The notes: generated by a model not told the origin, from the sequence alone. Shown: positions 20,715-33,881, counted from the first letter of the stretch. The stretch: DNA of 64,000 bases from Ypsolopha sequella (GCA_934047225.1 OW203991.1:8060001-8124000), one strand, 5' to 3'. A program made the numbers and translations.

Positions 20715-21224
20715 AGCGTTGGAGCAGGACAGATTTCTCCGAATTACCTCGCCTTATTTCCGATTAAAATTACTCACCCCTTATGGAGGTGTGTAAAATG
20801 TATTTCGTTGACATAATTGCATCTCGCCGGTGTTTTTTAATTGGGTAATTATTGTTAGACAGACTTAATTAGATATATTCATATTTTTAACATTAGATCG
20901 TTTTATATGTAGCCTTTAAATGCCCTGTCACAAGCCTTGCAAAACACAAAACTAATTTATGAGGCAGAAAATTACACCCAACAAATATTTTCCAGACTTT
21001 ATGACCCTTTTACGATTGGATATTTTTTAACTTATTTTAATTTGAAAGCATTTTTTTTTTCTTGTGGAATCTTTATTGTTTGTATATTATAGTTTAGTGA
21101 TAGTATAGTTTATGAAACTGTTGCATTATAGGGGTACTTAAAACACTCGTGTTTTAATATACTTACAGTGCAGCTTCTTGAACTATACTTTTTACTAAAC
21201 TCATGCAATACCTTCTATTATGCT
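20715..21224. other. Intronic sequence, no clear feature
   Basis: AT-rich unique DNA with long T runs near 21050. Nothing recognised. Confidence 0.4.
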
Positions 21225-21800
21225 TAGTGCTATTCGGACACAAATTCGCGCACAAAGGGTTCCGTACTACCACACAATACGGAGACGGAACCCTAAAAAT
21301 ATAATGACAACAATATAAACGGTATTAGCAACATTAACGCGACAAAAACAAGCCGCTAAAATGGTGGTTGCAAACAATTAGCGGCTTCCACTGAGTACGG
21401 AACGCTGTATCTTGACTAAAATCACCTATTACCAAGATTTTTTTCATATTTTTCGGTCATCTTGTTTCGGAGATAACGGGGAGGGGGAGCATGATAACAT
21501 TGAAACTGCTACTTTTAAAGTTTTTTTTGTATGGGGACCACCCTTGGATTTCATTTTTAGGGTTCCGTACCCAAAGGGTAACCAACGGGACCTTCCTAAG
21601 ACTTCGCTGTCCGTCTGTCACCAGGCTTATCTCATGAACCGTGATAGTTAGATAGTTGAAATTTTCACAATACTAAAAATTAGAATAAAATAAATATTTA
21701 AGGGGGCTCCCATGCAACAGACATGTTTTTTTTGCCGTTTTTATAGATAATAGTACGGAACCCTTCGTGCGCGAGCCGACTCGCACTTGGCCGTTTTTTT
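21225..21800. repeat. GGTTCCGTAC dispersed repeat, composite
   Basis: Contains GGGTTCCGTACTACCACAC, AGGGTTCCGTACCCAAAGGG, CTGTCCGTCTGTCACCAGGC and a terminal CGAGCCGACTCGCACTTGG. These are hallmarks of a very abundant lepidopteran repeat of unsettled class. Copies in both orientations also at 24705, 38650, 38940, 39768, 40845, 52450, 57310, 58075 and 60957. Confidence 0.75.
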
Positions 21801-22382
21801 TTTTGCCGTTATCGGTAAAATAACGCTTTCTTACTCTCGCATGTATGGCGTAGACAGAGACACGACGACTTTACATCTCGTGCGCCCGTTGATAGATCAG
21901 TTTTAAAACCATTATTACAAATTAATGACAATATAATATATATAAAAAATTTTTTAATTTCATATATATAAGGATAATGTAGTTTCATATAAAAATATAT
22001 TAATAAATGTTGATGAATAATTAGTATATAAAAAACAGTGATGAATAAAATATTGCTTTTTGTTTCTTAATTTTAGTGAAAAACATAAATTAAATTTACG
22101 TTTTTATTTTCTTCACCAACACTAACAGTACCTTTCCGACGTCCACGTTTGTTTTTCAGATATCCACGATCCATTGTTAATTCATAATTTAATATGAAAA
22201 TTCAGTCTACCCGTAAAATCTCAATAGTTCTCACGAATTCAAAATAAACTTGTATTTTTATAAATAATATCATTTTTATTTTTTAGCTGATCACTTACAA
22301 TATTAAAAGACTCAGCCTAAAATATTATAATAACATTCTATAGACACCTCACAATCTTGTGACAGCGTTTGTTTTGTGCCTC

Positions 22383-22797
22383 TTAAGGCGATATGTAAAA
22401 GTTTTAGCATCCCTGTTACTCCATATGCGAAAAAACGAGAGGGACGAATTCGTGGAAAAGTAGCAAAAAGTCGGTTTTTTATTAATATAAAATGTACTAA
22501 AGTTGATATCAAAATTTCGTTTAACCAGGTCCTAGATAATGTTAAAACCCATCTTACAAAATATAATTGCAGTCTCTATGTCATTCCAAATTGGCAAAAC
22601 AGGAGAATTTGTGTAGAAAAAGACCTCATTTCAATAAGTATTTGTATCGAGTCGAATTTCTCCAATCGCGTTTCTGTTTAACAGATCCCTAGAAAAAAAA
22701 AACAAAAATAATATACCATTTTATCAAAATAATACCTTCTTCACTCAAGTAGATATGCAAGTTCTAAAAGTGACGTTTTTTTCCCGTAGTGCCTTAA
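22383..22797. mobile_element. TTAA-bounded element
   Basis: TTAAGGCGATATGTAAAAG to TTCCCGTAGTGCCTTAA. It is the reverse-orientation relative of 34327-34733. The open frame across both copies (GRIRGKVAKSRFFINIK here) reflects shared ancestry of the element and has no start, motif or known relative. Confidence 0.82.
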
Positions 22798-22944
22798 TCA
22801 GCGCGGGCGCATCCGCGGGCAAAAGCAAGTTTTATATTATTTTGCCGTCGTTATGGACTAATTTACGTATAGTTTGAGAACTACTAATTTTCAAATTTTC
22901 ACCATGAGCTTTACTGCCTTTTATCCCTTGATTATATTATTAGG

Positions 22945-23285
22945 TATTTACATATGGAATGACAAATCCAAATTGTGTAATTTCTTTTGTTTATGAATGA
23001 GACAACATTAAGCTAACAGCAACATCAATTTAATTTTTGAAAAGTGTCAGCTGTAGAAAATTATTACGAATCTTATCATGGAAATGGATGGCATTTAGGA
23101 CGAACTGTTTTTGAAGATTTAATTTTTATAATCAAACTGAAAATGAAAACGAAATTTAATACGTAAATGTCAAACTTTGAAATCAACTTTCAAACAAAAA
23201 ACTAATTATTTAAATAGCTATTGAATTACAGGAATTATGAACTCTTGAATCTGTAAGAAAATTTCGGCAATTTCATAGACCTATT
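22945..23285. repeat. 340-bp repeat, inverted partner of 12410-12745
   Basis: Opposite-orientation copy of 12410-12745, about 10 kb apart, with scattered substitutions and small indels. Confidence 0.75.
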
Positions 23286-23689
23286 ATTTGACAGAATATA
23301 CAGCGTGATAAAGATAAATTACTGATAACAGAAAAAGCACCACGTATCTGCATAAAATATGAAATAATTATGTTTGCATTATTCCCTCAGAATGCCACAC
23401 TGGCGTCTGGCATAAATCAAGATACTAACAATAATTATTTGCAATAATTTACAGCCCAAGTTACGATACGACTGCCATGAAAAGGCAGTAAAATGGCAAC
23501 ATTGATTACCTTTGCACGGTCTCGTAACTTAGCCATATTACTTCTTGATTAGAATCGTAATCAGTGAAATCGCGGAGTTGTAAAAATAATTAAGTATACA
23601 TACTTAGTGCGTTTCATAAAATTGTTATTTTGCCGTCATGTTGGTAGTAATGCAATCCAGCAATACATAAACGAAAATTCGTGTTAGGC

Positions 23690-24130
23690 CGGTATTACAC
23701 TATCAGGTTTCTTTGATCAAAGAGGATGGCATACCCTAGCAACTTTTTTTATTACCCGTCCAGCACAATAAGTCTAATGGCAAAGACCTTATTTGCTTTT
23801 CATAGAGGCGATTATATGTTGGCTCTTTGCCCTCTTTTTCTTGGACGCGTAATACTAATGATCACGCAGCGAAACAACAAATTGGTGTATTTTTAGCTAA
23901 TACTGAAATATTTTGTAGGGAAAAAAATAATGGATTTAGGTAAAATCCCTTCATATTTCTATTGTCTATTTTATAAAAAAAATCAAGTTGATCTCTTAAC
24001 CGCGTTTTTGAAACGAACGTTTGAAAACAAAAAAAGAGTAGGGTGGAAAACATTTTTTTTTGACAAAAGTATCAATCTTAATACATTGTTTATACGTGGA
24101 ATAAAAGAGATAAAAGATCGATAAATCAAA
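23690..24130 (+). repeat. Repeat with a decayed open frame (copy A)
   Basis: After GGCCGGTATTACACTATCAG the plus strand gives NFFYYPSSTISLMAKTLFAF, MLALCPLFLGRVILM, and later QVDLLTAFLKRTFENKKRVG. The same peptide order appears in 36355-36680 and, reversed, 36760-37145. Frameshifts separate the pieces. I do not recognise the protein. The GGTATTACACTAT start recalls Harbinger-like ends, which is a guess. Confidence 0.6.
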
Positions 24131-24704
24131 TATATTTTCTTCAATATCAGGAGAGACCTAGTTTCTTCCAATGAACCCTTGAAAACCTGGTGTTGTTGAT
24201 GTTCTAGCGTCAGGTGTCCCGTTAAAGACGTCAAATGTTTGATGTAAATTTTCTATGAAAAGAGGGTTGTAGTTGTAATAATGTGCCTTAGACAATATTT
24301 AATGAAGGATGCTTTGAAAGTGTAATATCGGTCTGTATTCAATCATCTCGTTCAGACGTCGCGTCGTTGAAACAGGAGGCCAACATCACAGCAAAGGAAC
24401 TTTTTCATCTGGCTTGATTTTAGTCCTTGACAAACTGAAAGAGGACAGTAGACTTCACAAGCGCGAAAAAAAGTCAGCAGTTCCATAGAAAAGATACATG
24501 CAGTGAGTGTTTTATTGACCAAAATGTATGGAACAGCGGTTTCTTTATTGTTGCGATTTCAGATTTGGCTCCAAAGTAAAAGTTGTTTTGTAAGATCTCA
24601 GATTTTCTAAGATTTTATTGTAAATAATTCTATAAAGAATAAAGAATCTCTAGTTTTCGGCTTTTCAGTGACTAAAAAACCATCCAGTATAATATTATGT
24701 CGTA

Positions 24705-24896
24705 TAGCGAGTCGGACTCGCGCATGAAGGGTTCCGTACGTAGGCTGTTGTATGGGAGCCCCCTTAAATATTTATTTTATTCTGTTTTTTAGTATTTGTT
24801 GTTATAGCGGCAACAGAAATACATCATCTGTGAAAATTTCAACTGTCTAACCATCACGGTTTATGAGATACAGCCTGGTGACAGACGGACAGACGG

Positions 24897-24931
<35 letters not shown>

Positions 24932-24993
24932 GACAGCGGAGTCTTAGTAATAGGGTCCCGTTGGTTAACCTTTGGGTACGGAACCCTCAAAAA
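24705..24993. repeat. GGTTCCGTAC repeat with GACA/GACG microsatellite
   Basis: Starts CGAGTCGGACTCGCGCATGA, ends GGGTACGGAACCC. The (GACAGACG)n tract spans about 24885-24942. Confidence 0.85.
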
Positions 24994-25244
24994 GATCTTT
25001 TTGCAATAAGGTAATCAACATCAATTGCGGTTTTATACATTTGGCAAATCAATCAATTCAATTAACCGTGTCGGTCGCCTCGCTCCATTCCCTAAATGTG
25101 GGAGCTTCGCTCGTTGTCGCACTTATTTTTGACTTGCTGCAAAGCAACCAAAGTTTAATAGAACGGTTACGAAGTTCTTTTCTAGCTCCTTTGGAATCAT
25201 ACCAAGATTTTCGCGATTATCCGTTTTTTTCTGATTACCCTGCG

Positions 25245-25480
25245 ACGTTATAAGGTAACTTTGATCGATACAGCCAAATTCATACTAGAGACTCGGTAAG
25301 TGGTCAGTTACAAGGTATTTGTGCCTTGATACTTGTTCAAAGAACAACCCAATTAGTATATAGGAAAGCTTAAATTTAATTTTGCATTTTTCACGGAATG
25401 GTCGCTGAACATTGTTACGCACCACTTACAAAGTCTCCAGTATAAATTAGGCTATATCAATCAAAGTCACTTTTTAGGAT
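25245..25480. mobile_element. Diverged MITE, GACTTTTTGATC family
   Basis: Left AAGGTAACTTTGATCGATAC, right ATCAATCAAAGTCACTTTTT, with CCAAATTCATACTAGAGAC inside, as in 9381-9648. Confidence 0.65.
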
Positions 25481-25514
25481 TGAGGTAAAGCGCGTCGCGT
25501 GTTAAGATATTAAA

Positions 25515-26376
25515 AAAATCTTGTTCTTATTCTTTATTATACACAAAATATTTAATTGCACACGTAAACATTAAAATTAGTGTACAGCGGCGAGCTTATC
25601 TCTATGAGAGATTTCTTCCAGCAAACCGAAAAAAGATCAGAAATACATAAAAGAAAACAGTTATTTTATGTGTACAAACTTAATACTTACTACCAAATAA
25701 TAAATGAAAACACACTAATTTAACTAACTACAACTACAAAACCAATATACATAAAACTTATGTTTAGTTTTTATCTAAAATAAAATAAATATATGTATAT
25801 GTTATGTTATATAAATATTTCCAAAGAAATAAAATTATTAATGTACATAGATATAAATAAATAATGAATAAAATACATATTATAATAATTCCACCTATAC
25901 CTATGCTCTAAGACACCTATCAATTAAAAGAAATATGAATACATATATATATATAAATAATTAATTAATTAAGTTTTAGTTTATTTTTAAGGATATTTTT
26001 TTAGTTTAGATGTATTTATTTTATCTTTAATGTTATTTAAGTTAATTGTTGTAACAGTAAATATTAGTAAATTAATTTTAATATAAATAATTATATTAAA
26101 AAACTCAATAATTTATTAAATGCTCTTTCAATTTCTTTTTGAATGAGGAAACAGTCACGCACCCTCGTACAGTATGTGAAAGAGAATTCCATAACTGAAC
26201 AGCTTGTACAGTGTAGGAGTTCTCAAAAGCTCCTGTACTATGGGGAGGTGTTTTTAGGAGCGAGGCAGTATGTGACCTAAATGGCTTAGTTCTACTGAAC
26301 AGAAAGTGAAAGCGCTCACGCAGATACTCAGGTCCATTAGGAATTTGTAAAAAGCTACAAAATACACGATCTTTTT
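25515..26376 (-). pseudogene. LINE 3' end: reverse-transcriptase C-terminus plus 3' UTR
   Basis: The minus strand from 26376 reads KDRVFCSFLQIPNGPEYLRE, later SYTVQAVQLWNSLSHTVRG, then SFKKKLKEHLINY and a stop at about 26105. This is the usual C-terminus of non-LTR ORF2. The UTR runs on to 25515 and contains GGAAGAAATCTCTCATAGAG then ATAAGCTCGCC, the same tail as at 40290 (plus) and 61540 (minus). The 5' part is lost; a MITE (26380-26836) sits at the break. Confidence 0.8.
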
Positions 26377-26379
26377 CAT

Positions 26380-26836
26380 ATACCGGGTGTCCCAAAATTA
26401 GCACGTCACACTGACACCGGAGGTAGATGGACCCAAGACGCATTGAATTCAGTTGAATTGAGTTCATTATGTTTGAAGTAATTTTTTTTCACGGTGGCTG
26501 CTCAAAGTCGAAACTATTATTTTTATGTGAGAATAAAATTGAGATTGACTATCAATTGTCGTTATTTCACATTACTTATCGACTAAGTATTGTTTGTTTC
26601 ATAATAGTAACTATTGTTGAGGGAGTACACATAAAAAAAGTAAGATAAAGTGCATTTTAAAAAATCTCTGATACAAACATTACAAAAAAATGGTGATTTT
26701 TAAAAAGTGACTAAAACTGGTCATTACTTAAAACCCACGAAACTTTTCTATGGGCATGTTAGGCTTGTTCAATGCGTCTTAGGTCCATCTATCTCCGGTG
26801 TCAGTGTGACGTGCTAATTTTGGGACATCCTGTATA
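26380..26836. mobile_element. DNA element with about 65-bp inverted ends
   Basis: ATACCGGGTGTCCCAAAATT at the left and AATTTTGGGACATCCTGTAT at the right. The inverted match extends through GCACGTCACACTGACACCGG and GATGGACC. No coding. It interrupts or abuts the LINE end. Confidence 0.85.
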
Positions 26837-26994
26837 TGATATTTTTCATTAAAAAATTACTGCCTTGAAGATTTTTCTCGGATCATACTGTAATCGATCA
26901 GTCAAGCATTTTTTTGAGTCACGCTAAGGACACCGACACTGCACTATAATGATTTCCGATTTTCGCCGGAACTTGAAAAACGTTAAAATCGCAT

Positions 26995-27390
26995 TTACTA
27001 CAAAGACTACCTACCCCTCTGGGAGACAGGCGTGAGTAGGGTTACCATTTGACAGGTATTTGCCGCATTTGACAGGTATATTTAGACTTAGACAGGCGTG
27101 TGGCCGGCATTTTTCTGAGACAGGCATTTTTAGATTTCGCATTTTTTTATTAAATCAAAGGAACTTTTGAAAATACCACTCTTAATGTATTAATAATTAT
27201 CATTGTCACTGTTTACTGTGTTGATTTATTAATAAAGATTTAAAATGAAATATATTTCATTGCTTCGTTTTACCATAGACAGGATTTTTTCTGAAAATTG
27301 TGGCATTTTGGGCACCATAGACAGCATCCCTCCATTTTGAAATGGTAACCCTAGGCGTGAGTATATGTATGTATGTATGTATGCTACTAC
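26995..27390 (+). repeat. LINE tail fragment split by a hAT element
   Basis: CTACCCCTCTGGGAGACAGG on the left and GAGTATATGTATGTATGTAT on the right belong to the same tail as at 41978 and 55195. They are separated by 27037-27353. Confidence 0.65.
27037..27353. mobile_element. Non-autonomous hAT element
   Basis: Perfect inverted ends TAGGGTTACCAT / ATGGTAACCCTA and a perfect 8-bp duplication GGCGTGAG (27029-27036, 27354-27361). The interior repeats GACAGG words. Confidence 0.92.
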
Positions 27391-27810
27391 AAAGCCCGGG
27401 CAGTTTGAATAATAATAATAATCTATCAACTTTGCCCACAATATAGACACCCGCATGTATCGCGGTCAAACAGGGACAAAACAATCAACCAGTACAAACA
27501 ATGAAATGAATCAACTCTTAATAGCTGCTATATCGCGTCCGGTGTTCTCGCACTCCCTTAACCCCTGGTAACAAGGTCTATTTCTGCTTGCGCGTGGCGG
27601 CGGTCTAACAGTGGCCCATTGAGGTAAGATGAAAGACGTATACATTGTTCTGGCTACGTGACTTGCGCAGTCGCACCACCGGACGTATTGCGATAAGATT
27701 AGCTTTGTGCTTCTATGTTGAGGGTTACAGATTGGGAATGAGAGGGTTCTCATCTCAAACTGTGGGTCATCCACTCAGTTGAGTGTGACCATTGGTGGCA
27801 GATTTCGCTC

Positions 27811-28234
27811 TTAAGGTGATATACCGTGCTAGCAAAGGTCCCCGTTACTCCAGACAGAAAGACCCGCAGTGCGAAAGGGACGGAATCGGGGAAAATTGTC
27901 AAAAAGTCGGTTTTAAATTAATTCAAAATTAACTAAAATAGCTACAAAAAATTCCATAACCAGTAATTTAGGTGTAGTTAAAACTCATCAAAATAAATAT
28001 TTTTCAAGTTTGTATGCTATCCTTATTTGTCAGAATATCAAAAAAAGTGTAAATTTAGACCTGATTTCAATAATTATTTCTATCGAATGAAATTCCACCT
28101 ATCGTGTTTCTGATAGACCAAAATCTAGTAAAAGGTCCCAAAATTGTTATACTAATTTATTTTACTTGGAACTTCATTAAAAGAGCAGATAAATAACTTC
28201 AAAAAGTGTCAATTTTCACGGTATAGCCCCTTAA
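27811..28234. mobile_element. TTAA-bounded element inside hAT sequence
   Basis: TTAAGGTGATATACCGTG to CACGGTATAGCCCCTTAA. Close relative of 33459-33881 and 49049-49620. It is flanked by GTGGCAGAT words of the hAT remnant that follows. Confidence 0.85.
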
Positions 28235-28249
28235 TTTTGGTCTGTGGCA

Positions 28250-28543
28250 GATCATGCTGACGATTTACAAAAGAGGCAGATTTTGGGAGATTTAAAAGAT
28301 ACTAAGAAAATTCACATTACCTAACGCGAATGGGGCTACAAAATACCCAAATATTACAAATTTCGCCAAAGCTTTATTATGTTTGCCCATGTCCAACGCT
28401 TCGTGCGAGAGAATATTCTCTCAGGTGAATTTAAATAAAACAAAAATAAGGAATAGGTTCCTAAACCAACATGTTTCAGCTTTAATTATAACAAAAGAGG
28501 GGATTAAGGAACACGGAGACTGTGTCTCCTTTAAACCAACTTA
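28250..28543 (+). pseudogene. hAT transposase C-terminal dimerisation domain
   Basis: The plus strand reads KYPNITNFAKALLCLPMSNA then SCERIFSQVNLNKTKIRN and RFLNQHVSALIITKEGI, ending in a stop. LP.SNASCER.FS..N..KT..RN.L is the hallmark of the hAT family's C-terminal dimerisation region. The part upstream is separated by a stop, and no DDE residues remain. The right end of the element may be at about 28821 (complement reads CAGAGCGTGACCAT). Confidence 0.88.
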
Positions 28544-28821
28544 AAACATGATCAAAAAGATGTCTTCAAAATCTATGTACTACACGGAAAAAGAAGACGA
28601 AAATTTGGAGGCAAATGTTGACACGTAGAGTAAATGTACAATTTATAAGAAAATTGTCAAATAATTTTTTGATTAAAGAAACTCCATTGAATTCGTGTGT
28701 ATTTTTTTCCGTTTCCATAAAGGCATATTTCTGGCATTTTTGGCGCCAAGTGTGGCAGGTTTTGACAAATTTTTTGCCCACTCTCTGGCAGATTTGACAT
28801 TTATGAGATGGTCACGCTCTG

Positions 28822-30870
28822 GTTCCCGTCATACAGTTGTCGGTGACACGCACCCATTAGATTTTCCCCTACCAAAAATCGCTTCCAGAGAAATCGGTCT
28901 CTCATTTTACATTTGTCTATCCTGCTCAGTGTAAGGCGCATAAATCTCATAAATTTCGAAGTGTTTTTGTTCATTATTTTGGAATGTGAAGGATGGATTT
29001 TTATTTCAACATGACGGCCGTTTTATATCTCAAGTTTTTGCGATTTTATCGGATATAGGGAAATGCAAGTAATCTCGTATCGAACGGCCGAAATATTAGA
29101 AAAGATCAAAGAGTTAATGATATATGACAATATGACATATATTTTTTTCAGAATTTTATTATCTTAATTTCACGGTTTAAAATATGTTTGAAAAGAGACA
29201 AATTGGGAGAACCCCGCCTTAAGAAGTTTTCATTTCAAAGTAAATTTTACTATTGACATGCATGGCTAAAAGACTAAAAATAAAAGACAAAGAGCATAAA
29301 TCTACTTAGTACGCAACGCAATACTCAGAAAATAACGCAATTATAACTTAATTATTAATTATCTTAAATTAAAACATCGATCTGAGAATAACATGTTCAA
29401 AATGTAGGACTCCTTAGGGTTTAACTCTTTAAACTTGACAAAGGACAATAGAACCTTCGACCAAATTTGGTCGAAGAATAGAACAATATTGAACTGCTCA
29501 AACTATACCAATCTAAATCTTCATTTAGGAACTTAACTCGAAGACGAGCTTTTTCCACTTAAAGATGGCTTATCCCAATTTTGTCTCTTTTCTGATTAAT
29601 TTTATAATTTTCAACTATGAAATTGTGACAATTCGTGTGTGAAAAAAAAAATATCTTAAACTCCGGCCGTTCATTCGAGAGAATGGTGACGTTTGCAAAT
29701 GTCAGGGGATAAAACCTTTTTTTTACTGTTTTGCATTTCAATATTTTATATTTATCATGATGATTTTAGGGTAGATTGTATATCGTTAAAAGGTCCCATT
29801 TGTTAATAAAAAGTATTTTTGTCGTATACATTTTCCACTTCCTAGTACAAAACTTAATGAATCAGCTGACTCAATTTCTACGTAAAAGTTAAAAAAAAGC
29901 GCAAAAAATATAATTTTTGGCGAAAAGTTGTCTATTAGCGATACTGTGTTCACTTCAATTTAAGAACCTTATATAGAGGTTGTCATTTTATTTATGTAGC
30001 GGAAATCATATTGAATTAAGACTATGTATCTAAGTGATCAATGTTCTATTACCCTTTTTGTGAAACTCGTTAATTTGTTTTTATCGTTTTCTTGAGTCTC
30101 CGAGTCAGTTACTATAGGAAGTCAACATTTTATTTGGCAAAATTAGCAAAAAGTATTACGATCCGTGTTGCTGATTTATTATTATTACTTGCCAATATGG
30201 TAGTTTGGCTGTATAAATAAATGTCACCATTCAAAGAGCTCGTGCTATAACTAAAATTACCTTCTGCTCATTATTTCTGTCAAATCAGCAATCATAATGC
30301 CTGCAGTATGAATCCTCGACTTTTTGAATCGACATTTCAGAAAAAGGTTTATAATATCTGCGGTGAAAGGCAGTGTTGTCGTATTATAAAACTGATATAC
30401 CTTACCAAATAATAAGATCGTATATATATTCTATTCCAGGGTTTTAATTTATAAAAAAAGTTTAAATAATCATGATTTGGATTTATTTCGTCCCATTTGT
30501 TGTACCGTTGATATTTTTTAACGTGCCTTTATTTATTTTTGTCGTGAAGAAGCTCTTGTTGACTTGTAGTATTTTTTCGAGATATCGCCACACTCCATCT
30601 GTCATCATTCTCTCGAATTAACGGCAGCAGTTTAGATACATTCTTTCTGCAGATTTTTTTGCTGTTCAAGACGCGATACATTATACTTTGCTCGATCGCA
30701 AAAAAATCCTTGGTTGATTTTTTCGTTTTATATAAAATTCACATTACCAAATCGTAGGAAAATTACAGGAAATTAAGGAAAATGTAATTTAGTAAGTACT
30801 TTTGCGGATAGTTTTACTGAAAATTTCAACGTGAAAACGTTTTTTGAGCGAAAAAGGTGTTTTTTAAGAG
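28822..30870. other. Intronic sequence with few recognisable repeats
   Basis: Mostly unique AT-rich DNA. One perfect 20-base palindrome is at 29456-29475 (TTCGACCAAATTTGGTCGAA). No coding potential I can support. A good place to look for conserved non-coding elements. Confidence 0.4.
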
Positions 30871-30999
30871 CGCGCGATGTTTCGGTTGTCGACGCCACGG
30901 CTCAGAGCGCGCTATTTTAAACTATAATAAAATATCATCGAGTTCAGTTCTACTTGATGCAAAATGGAGTGCTCAATGTCAGGTATATATAACGGGCCC

Positions 31000-31434
31000 T
31001 TAAGAGCGCACCGAGCTTTTTACACATACAAACACATTTTTATAATCCTTGTTTGAAGTAGTAAACAATTACATTAAAATCTAGGGAAATATATTGCTAC
31101 TATTGGGGATATATACACGATGGAAACACGATTTGATAAAGTTGGCTCGATAGAATAAATTTGCAAAGTTACCTCTTGTCGAGCAATTTTTTCCTCTATC
31201 TCCCTACTTTTTTATATAAATAAGTAATTTGATATTATGATTCATTTTGATTTACTAAAATAAAGTTTATAGACGACAGGACCGTTTATACACGATAGTT
31301 TTTTATTTAAGAACAATATGATGAAATTAACAACGAAAAACATTGAAAAAGTGCATAAGTTTGGTTTTTTTCTTTACTCTTTACACGTACAGAAAAAAAA
31401 CAGAGACAAAGGCAAACGCTCGGTGCGCCCTTAA
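31000..31434. mobile_element. TTAA-bounded element, GCGCACCGAGC ends
   Basis: TTAAGAGCGCACCGAGC at the left, GCTCGGTGCGCCCTTAA at the right. The sequence before it (about 30885-30990) is partly repeated at 39465-39545. Confidence 0.85.
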
Positions 31435-33076
31435 CCTAAACATACTTGGGATTTGTAATTAGAAATTATTTGACAGTAGATATTATATGACGGTAGAAAT
31501 TATTTGACAGTAGAAAGTATTACAATCGCGATAGATTGCTATACTCGTATATTAGGGTCATAGTTTAAAAGAGATAAATTAACTGTAAAAAAGGTTATAA
31601 ACAAAAGAAAGAAACAATGTACAAAAAGCTTTAGAAATAAAACTTGCTCCCAGACAGAGAAAAGATTAAAAGCATGGTCAGTAAATAAGACTTTAGATAT
31701 TTAAAAGCAAGAAACATAAACCTTGGCATAAAATAAAATGAAAACATACTGGCACATCTAGTCGACGGGTTTACATGTTTTCTAAACCTAATAAAACTAT
31801 TACCATCACAGTAGAAAATAACACTAAACAAAAACATAACAATTCTCGTTGACGGCCAACACTAGACATAAACATGACAAATACACTATTGTTCTAAAAC
31901 TATAATCTATATAATTTATAGACTCCGCATATTGCCAACTCCATGTTCTGTACTGAACAGATAATTTCTTCTCACTATACAAATGAAATTTACGATCAAT
32001 AAACTGAATATATTTTATTTTATTTTACATTTTTAGGAAGACCATCAATTTTGAAAAAACTTAACCTACTTAATGAATTTGAGACAGATTATAAAAAGTC
32101 ATTTAAAAGTCTCCACAAGTAGTGGAGTATATACACGGAGAAAAAATATTTTTACAATACTACCAGATCGTTTTGTAAAAACAACCTTGTAAACAAAAAC
32201 AGAATTATGTTATATTTACTTTAATTATTGTCTACTTTAGATTGTTCAAGTAAACTGAAAAATAAATAAGTAAAGTGTTTAATAAATATAGACGTCACAT
32301 ATAGTACAATGTTTTATGTTTAAATGAACTATATTCAGGTTAACGGAACCAGAATTTTTTCTCGGTGTAGGTATATCAAAAAATTTGCTTGAAGGATCAA
32401 GGAGAAAAATACATTGAGTTAAAAAATTAAAACAGGGTTTTTTGCTCAATTCAGTTATATTGTAGTGTTTCTTGAATACAAAATTCTAATAATACTCATT
32501 CCATCGAAAATCTAGATTTTGTTGTAGTAATATGTCCTATTAATGACCGTTCTGAAAAATAGATTAGTGGAACAAAGTACATAACAGAAGTTCCAATGTG
32601 TTTCTATTATTGTTAAAATGTGCCATCAATCGCAACAATGTCGTAACTTTTTTTTTTTAATGAAAAACGCGTGAATTTTATAACTATTCATATTAATTTA
32701 AGATAAACGTCCTTAAAAAAATTAGATCTTTATTTTTTTTTTAATTTTAGTTGTAAGGAACGTGCGACGTAAAACGTGCGATTATAATCGTCAAACTGGC
32801 TAATTTGCTTAGGCGAATAGCAGTTTGACAATGAGGATCCACAGACAAAGCTAATTACAGATGGCGCTAGTATAGGTCCGGCCAATACATACTACGGTCC
32901 GGGTATGTCAAACTTTGTTGTTGTGTGTGTTCCGGCTTTCCTACTGTTATTCTCCAATATTTCGCATTATTTTTACTTCCTCTTGTCACCTGTATGCCAA
33001 TATGTTTATTGTTATTAATTTTTAATACTTATGTGGTTTTTTGGGAATAAATTAATACCATTATTTAAGCATCCTG
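31435..33076. other. Intronic sequence, few features
   Basis: A possible MITE at 32128-32375 has TACACGGAGAAAAAAT and its complement as ends. The rest is unique, AT-rich and without coding signal. Confidence 0.45.
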
Positions 33077-33304
33077 CGGGCCTATTATGTATCTCTAGTT
33101 GCCAACTGGACTGGGTGCCTATCATCAAAAACATAGATATACTATCAAATTCCGATTGTCTAAGGATATGTTCGCACTTGAAGTGACGACATAGTTCCGT
33201 AAATAGTTCAATACTAAAGGCAATTTTGAAAGTTCAGTTTTTATCTATGTTTTTGGTGATAGGCACCCACTCCAGTTGGCAACCAAAGATACAGAATAGG
33301 GGGG
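33077..33304. mobile_element. MITE, TATCTTTGGTTGCCAACTGG family, copy 2
   Basis: Left CTAGTTGCCAACTGGACTGG, right CCAGTTGGCAACCAAAGATA, inner TCATCAAAAACATAGAT arms. Confidence 0.82.
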
Positions 33305-33458
33305 CTGGTACGGCAAACAAAGGCATAATTCCAAGAAATTAATCGGAAATCACAAAAAACTAGGCAAAAACCACAACAATGTACTGAAAATGACGAATTT
33401 ACGATGCGCCATCTACAGGGATAATTTGGCAGTGTGGTTCCCGTTGAAACCGTACGTT

Positions 33459-33881
33459 TTAAGGGGGTATATCGTCAAAATTGACACTTTTTGAAATTAT
33501 TTATCTGCTGTTCAAAAGAAGTTTCAAGTGAAATAAATTAGTATAACAATTTTGAGACCTTTTTATAGATTTTGGACTATCAGAAACGCGATTAGAAGAA
33601 TTTCACTCGATAGAAATAATCATTGAAATGAGGTCTAAATTTACGCTTTTTTGATATTCAGACAAATTGGAATAGCATACAGACTTCAAAAATATTTATT
33701 TAGATGGGTTTTAATAATATCTAAATAACTGGTTATGGAAACTTTCATAGCTATTTTAGTTAATTATGTATTAATTTTAAACCGACTTTTTGTCAATTTT
33801 AACCGATTCCGTTCCTCTCGCACTGCAGGTCTTTCGGCCTGGAGTAACGGGGATATTTGTGCGGACGATATATCACCTTAA
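33459..33881. mobile_element. TTAA-bounded element
   Basis: TTAAGGGGGTATATCGTC to GACGATATATCACCTTAA. Reverse-orientation relative of 27811-28234. Confidence 0.85.

Noticed and set aside
22376..22681. 101-codon ORF shared with 34444-34695
   Set aside because: Both lie inside copies of a TTAA-bounded MITE; the similarity is that of the repeat, not of a protein.
24885..24942. Regular GACA/GACG repeats as a CRISPR-like array
   Set aside because: A simple microsatellite inside a eukaryotic dispersed repeat; no spacers and no prokaryotic context.
25407..25425. DSX-type binding word (GTAACAATGTTC)
   Set aside because: It lies inside a dispersed MITE, and the short word is expected by chance; no basis for autoregulation.
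27511..27774. 87-codon minus-strand ORF in a GC-richer patch
   Set aside because: Possibly a worn retroelement piece, but no motif I could defend, so not listed as a gene.
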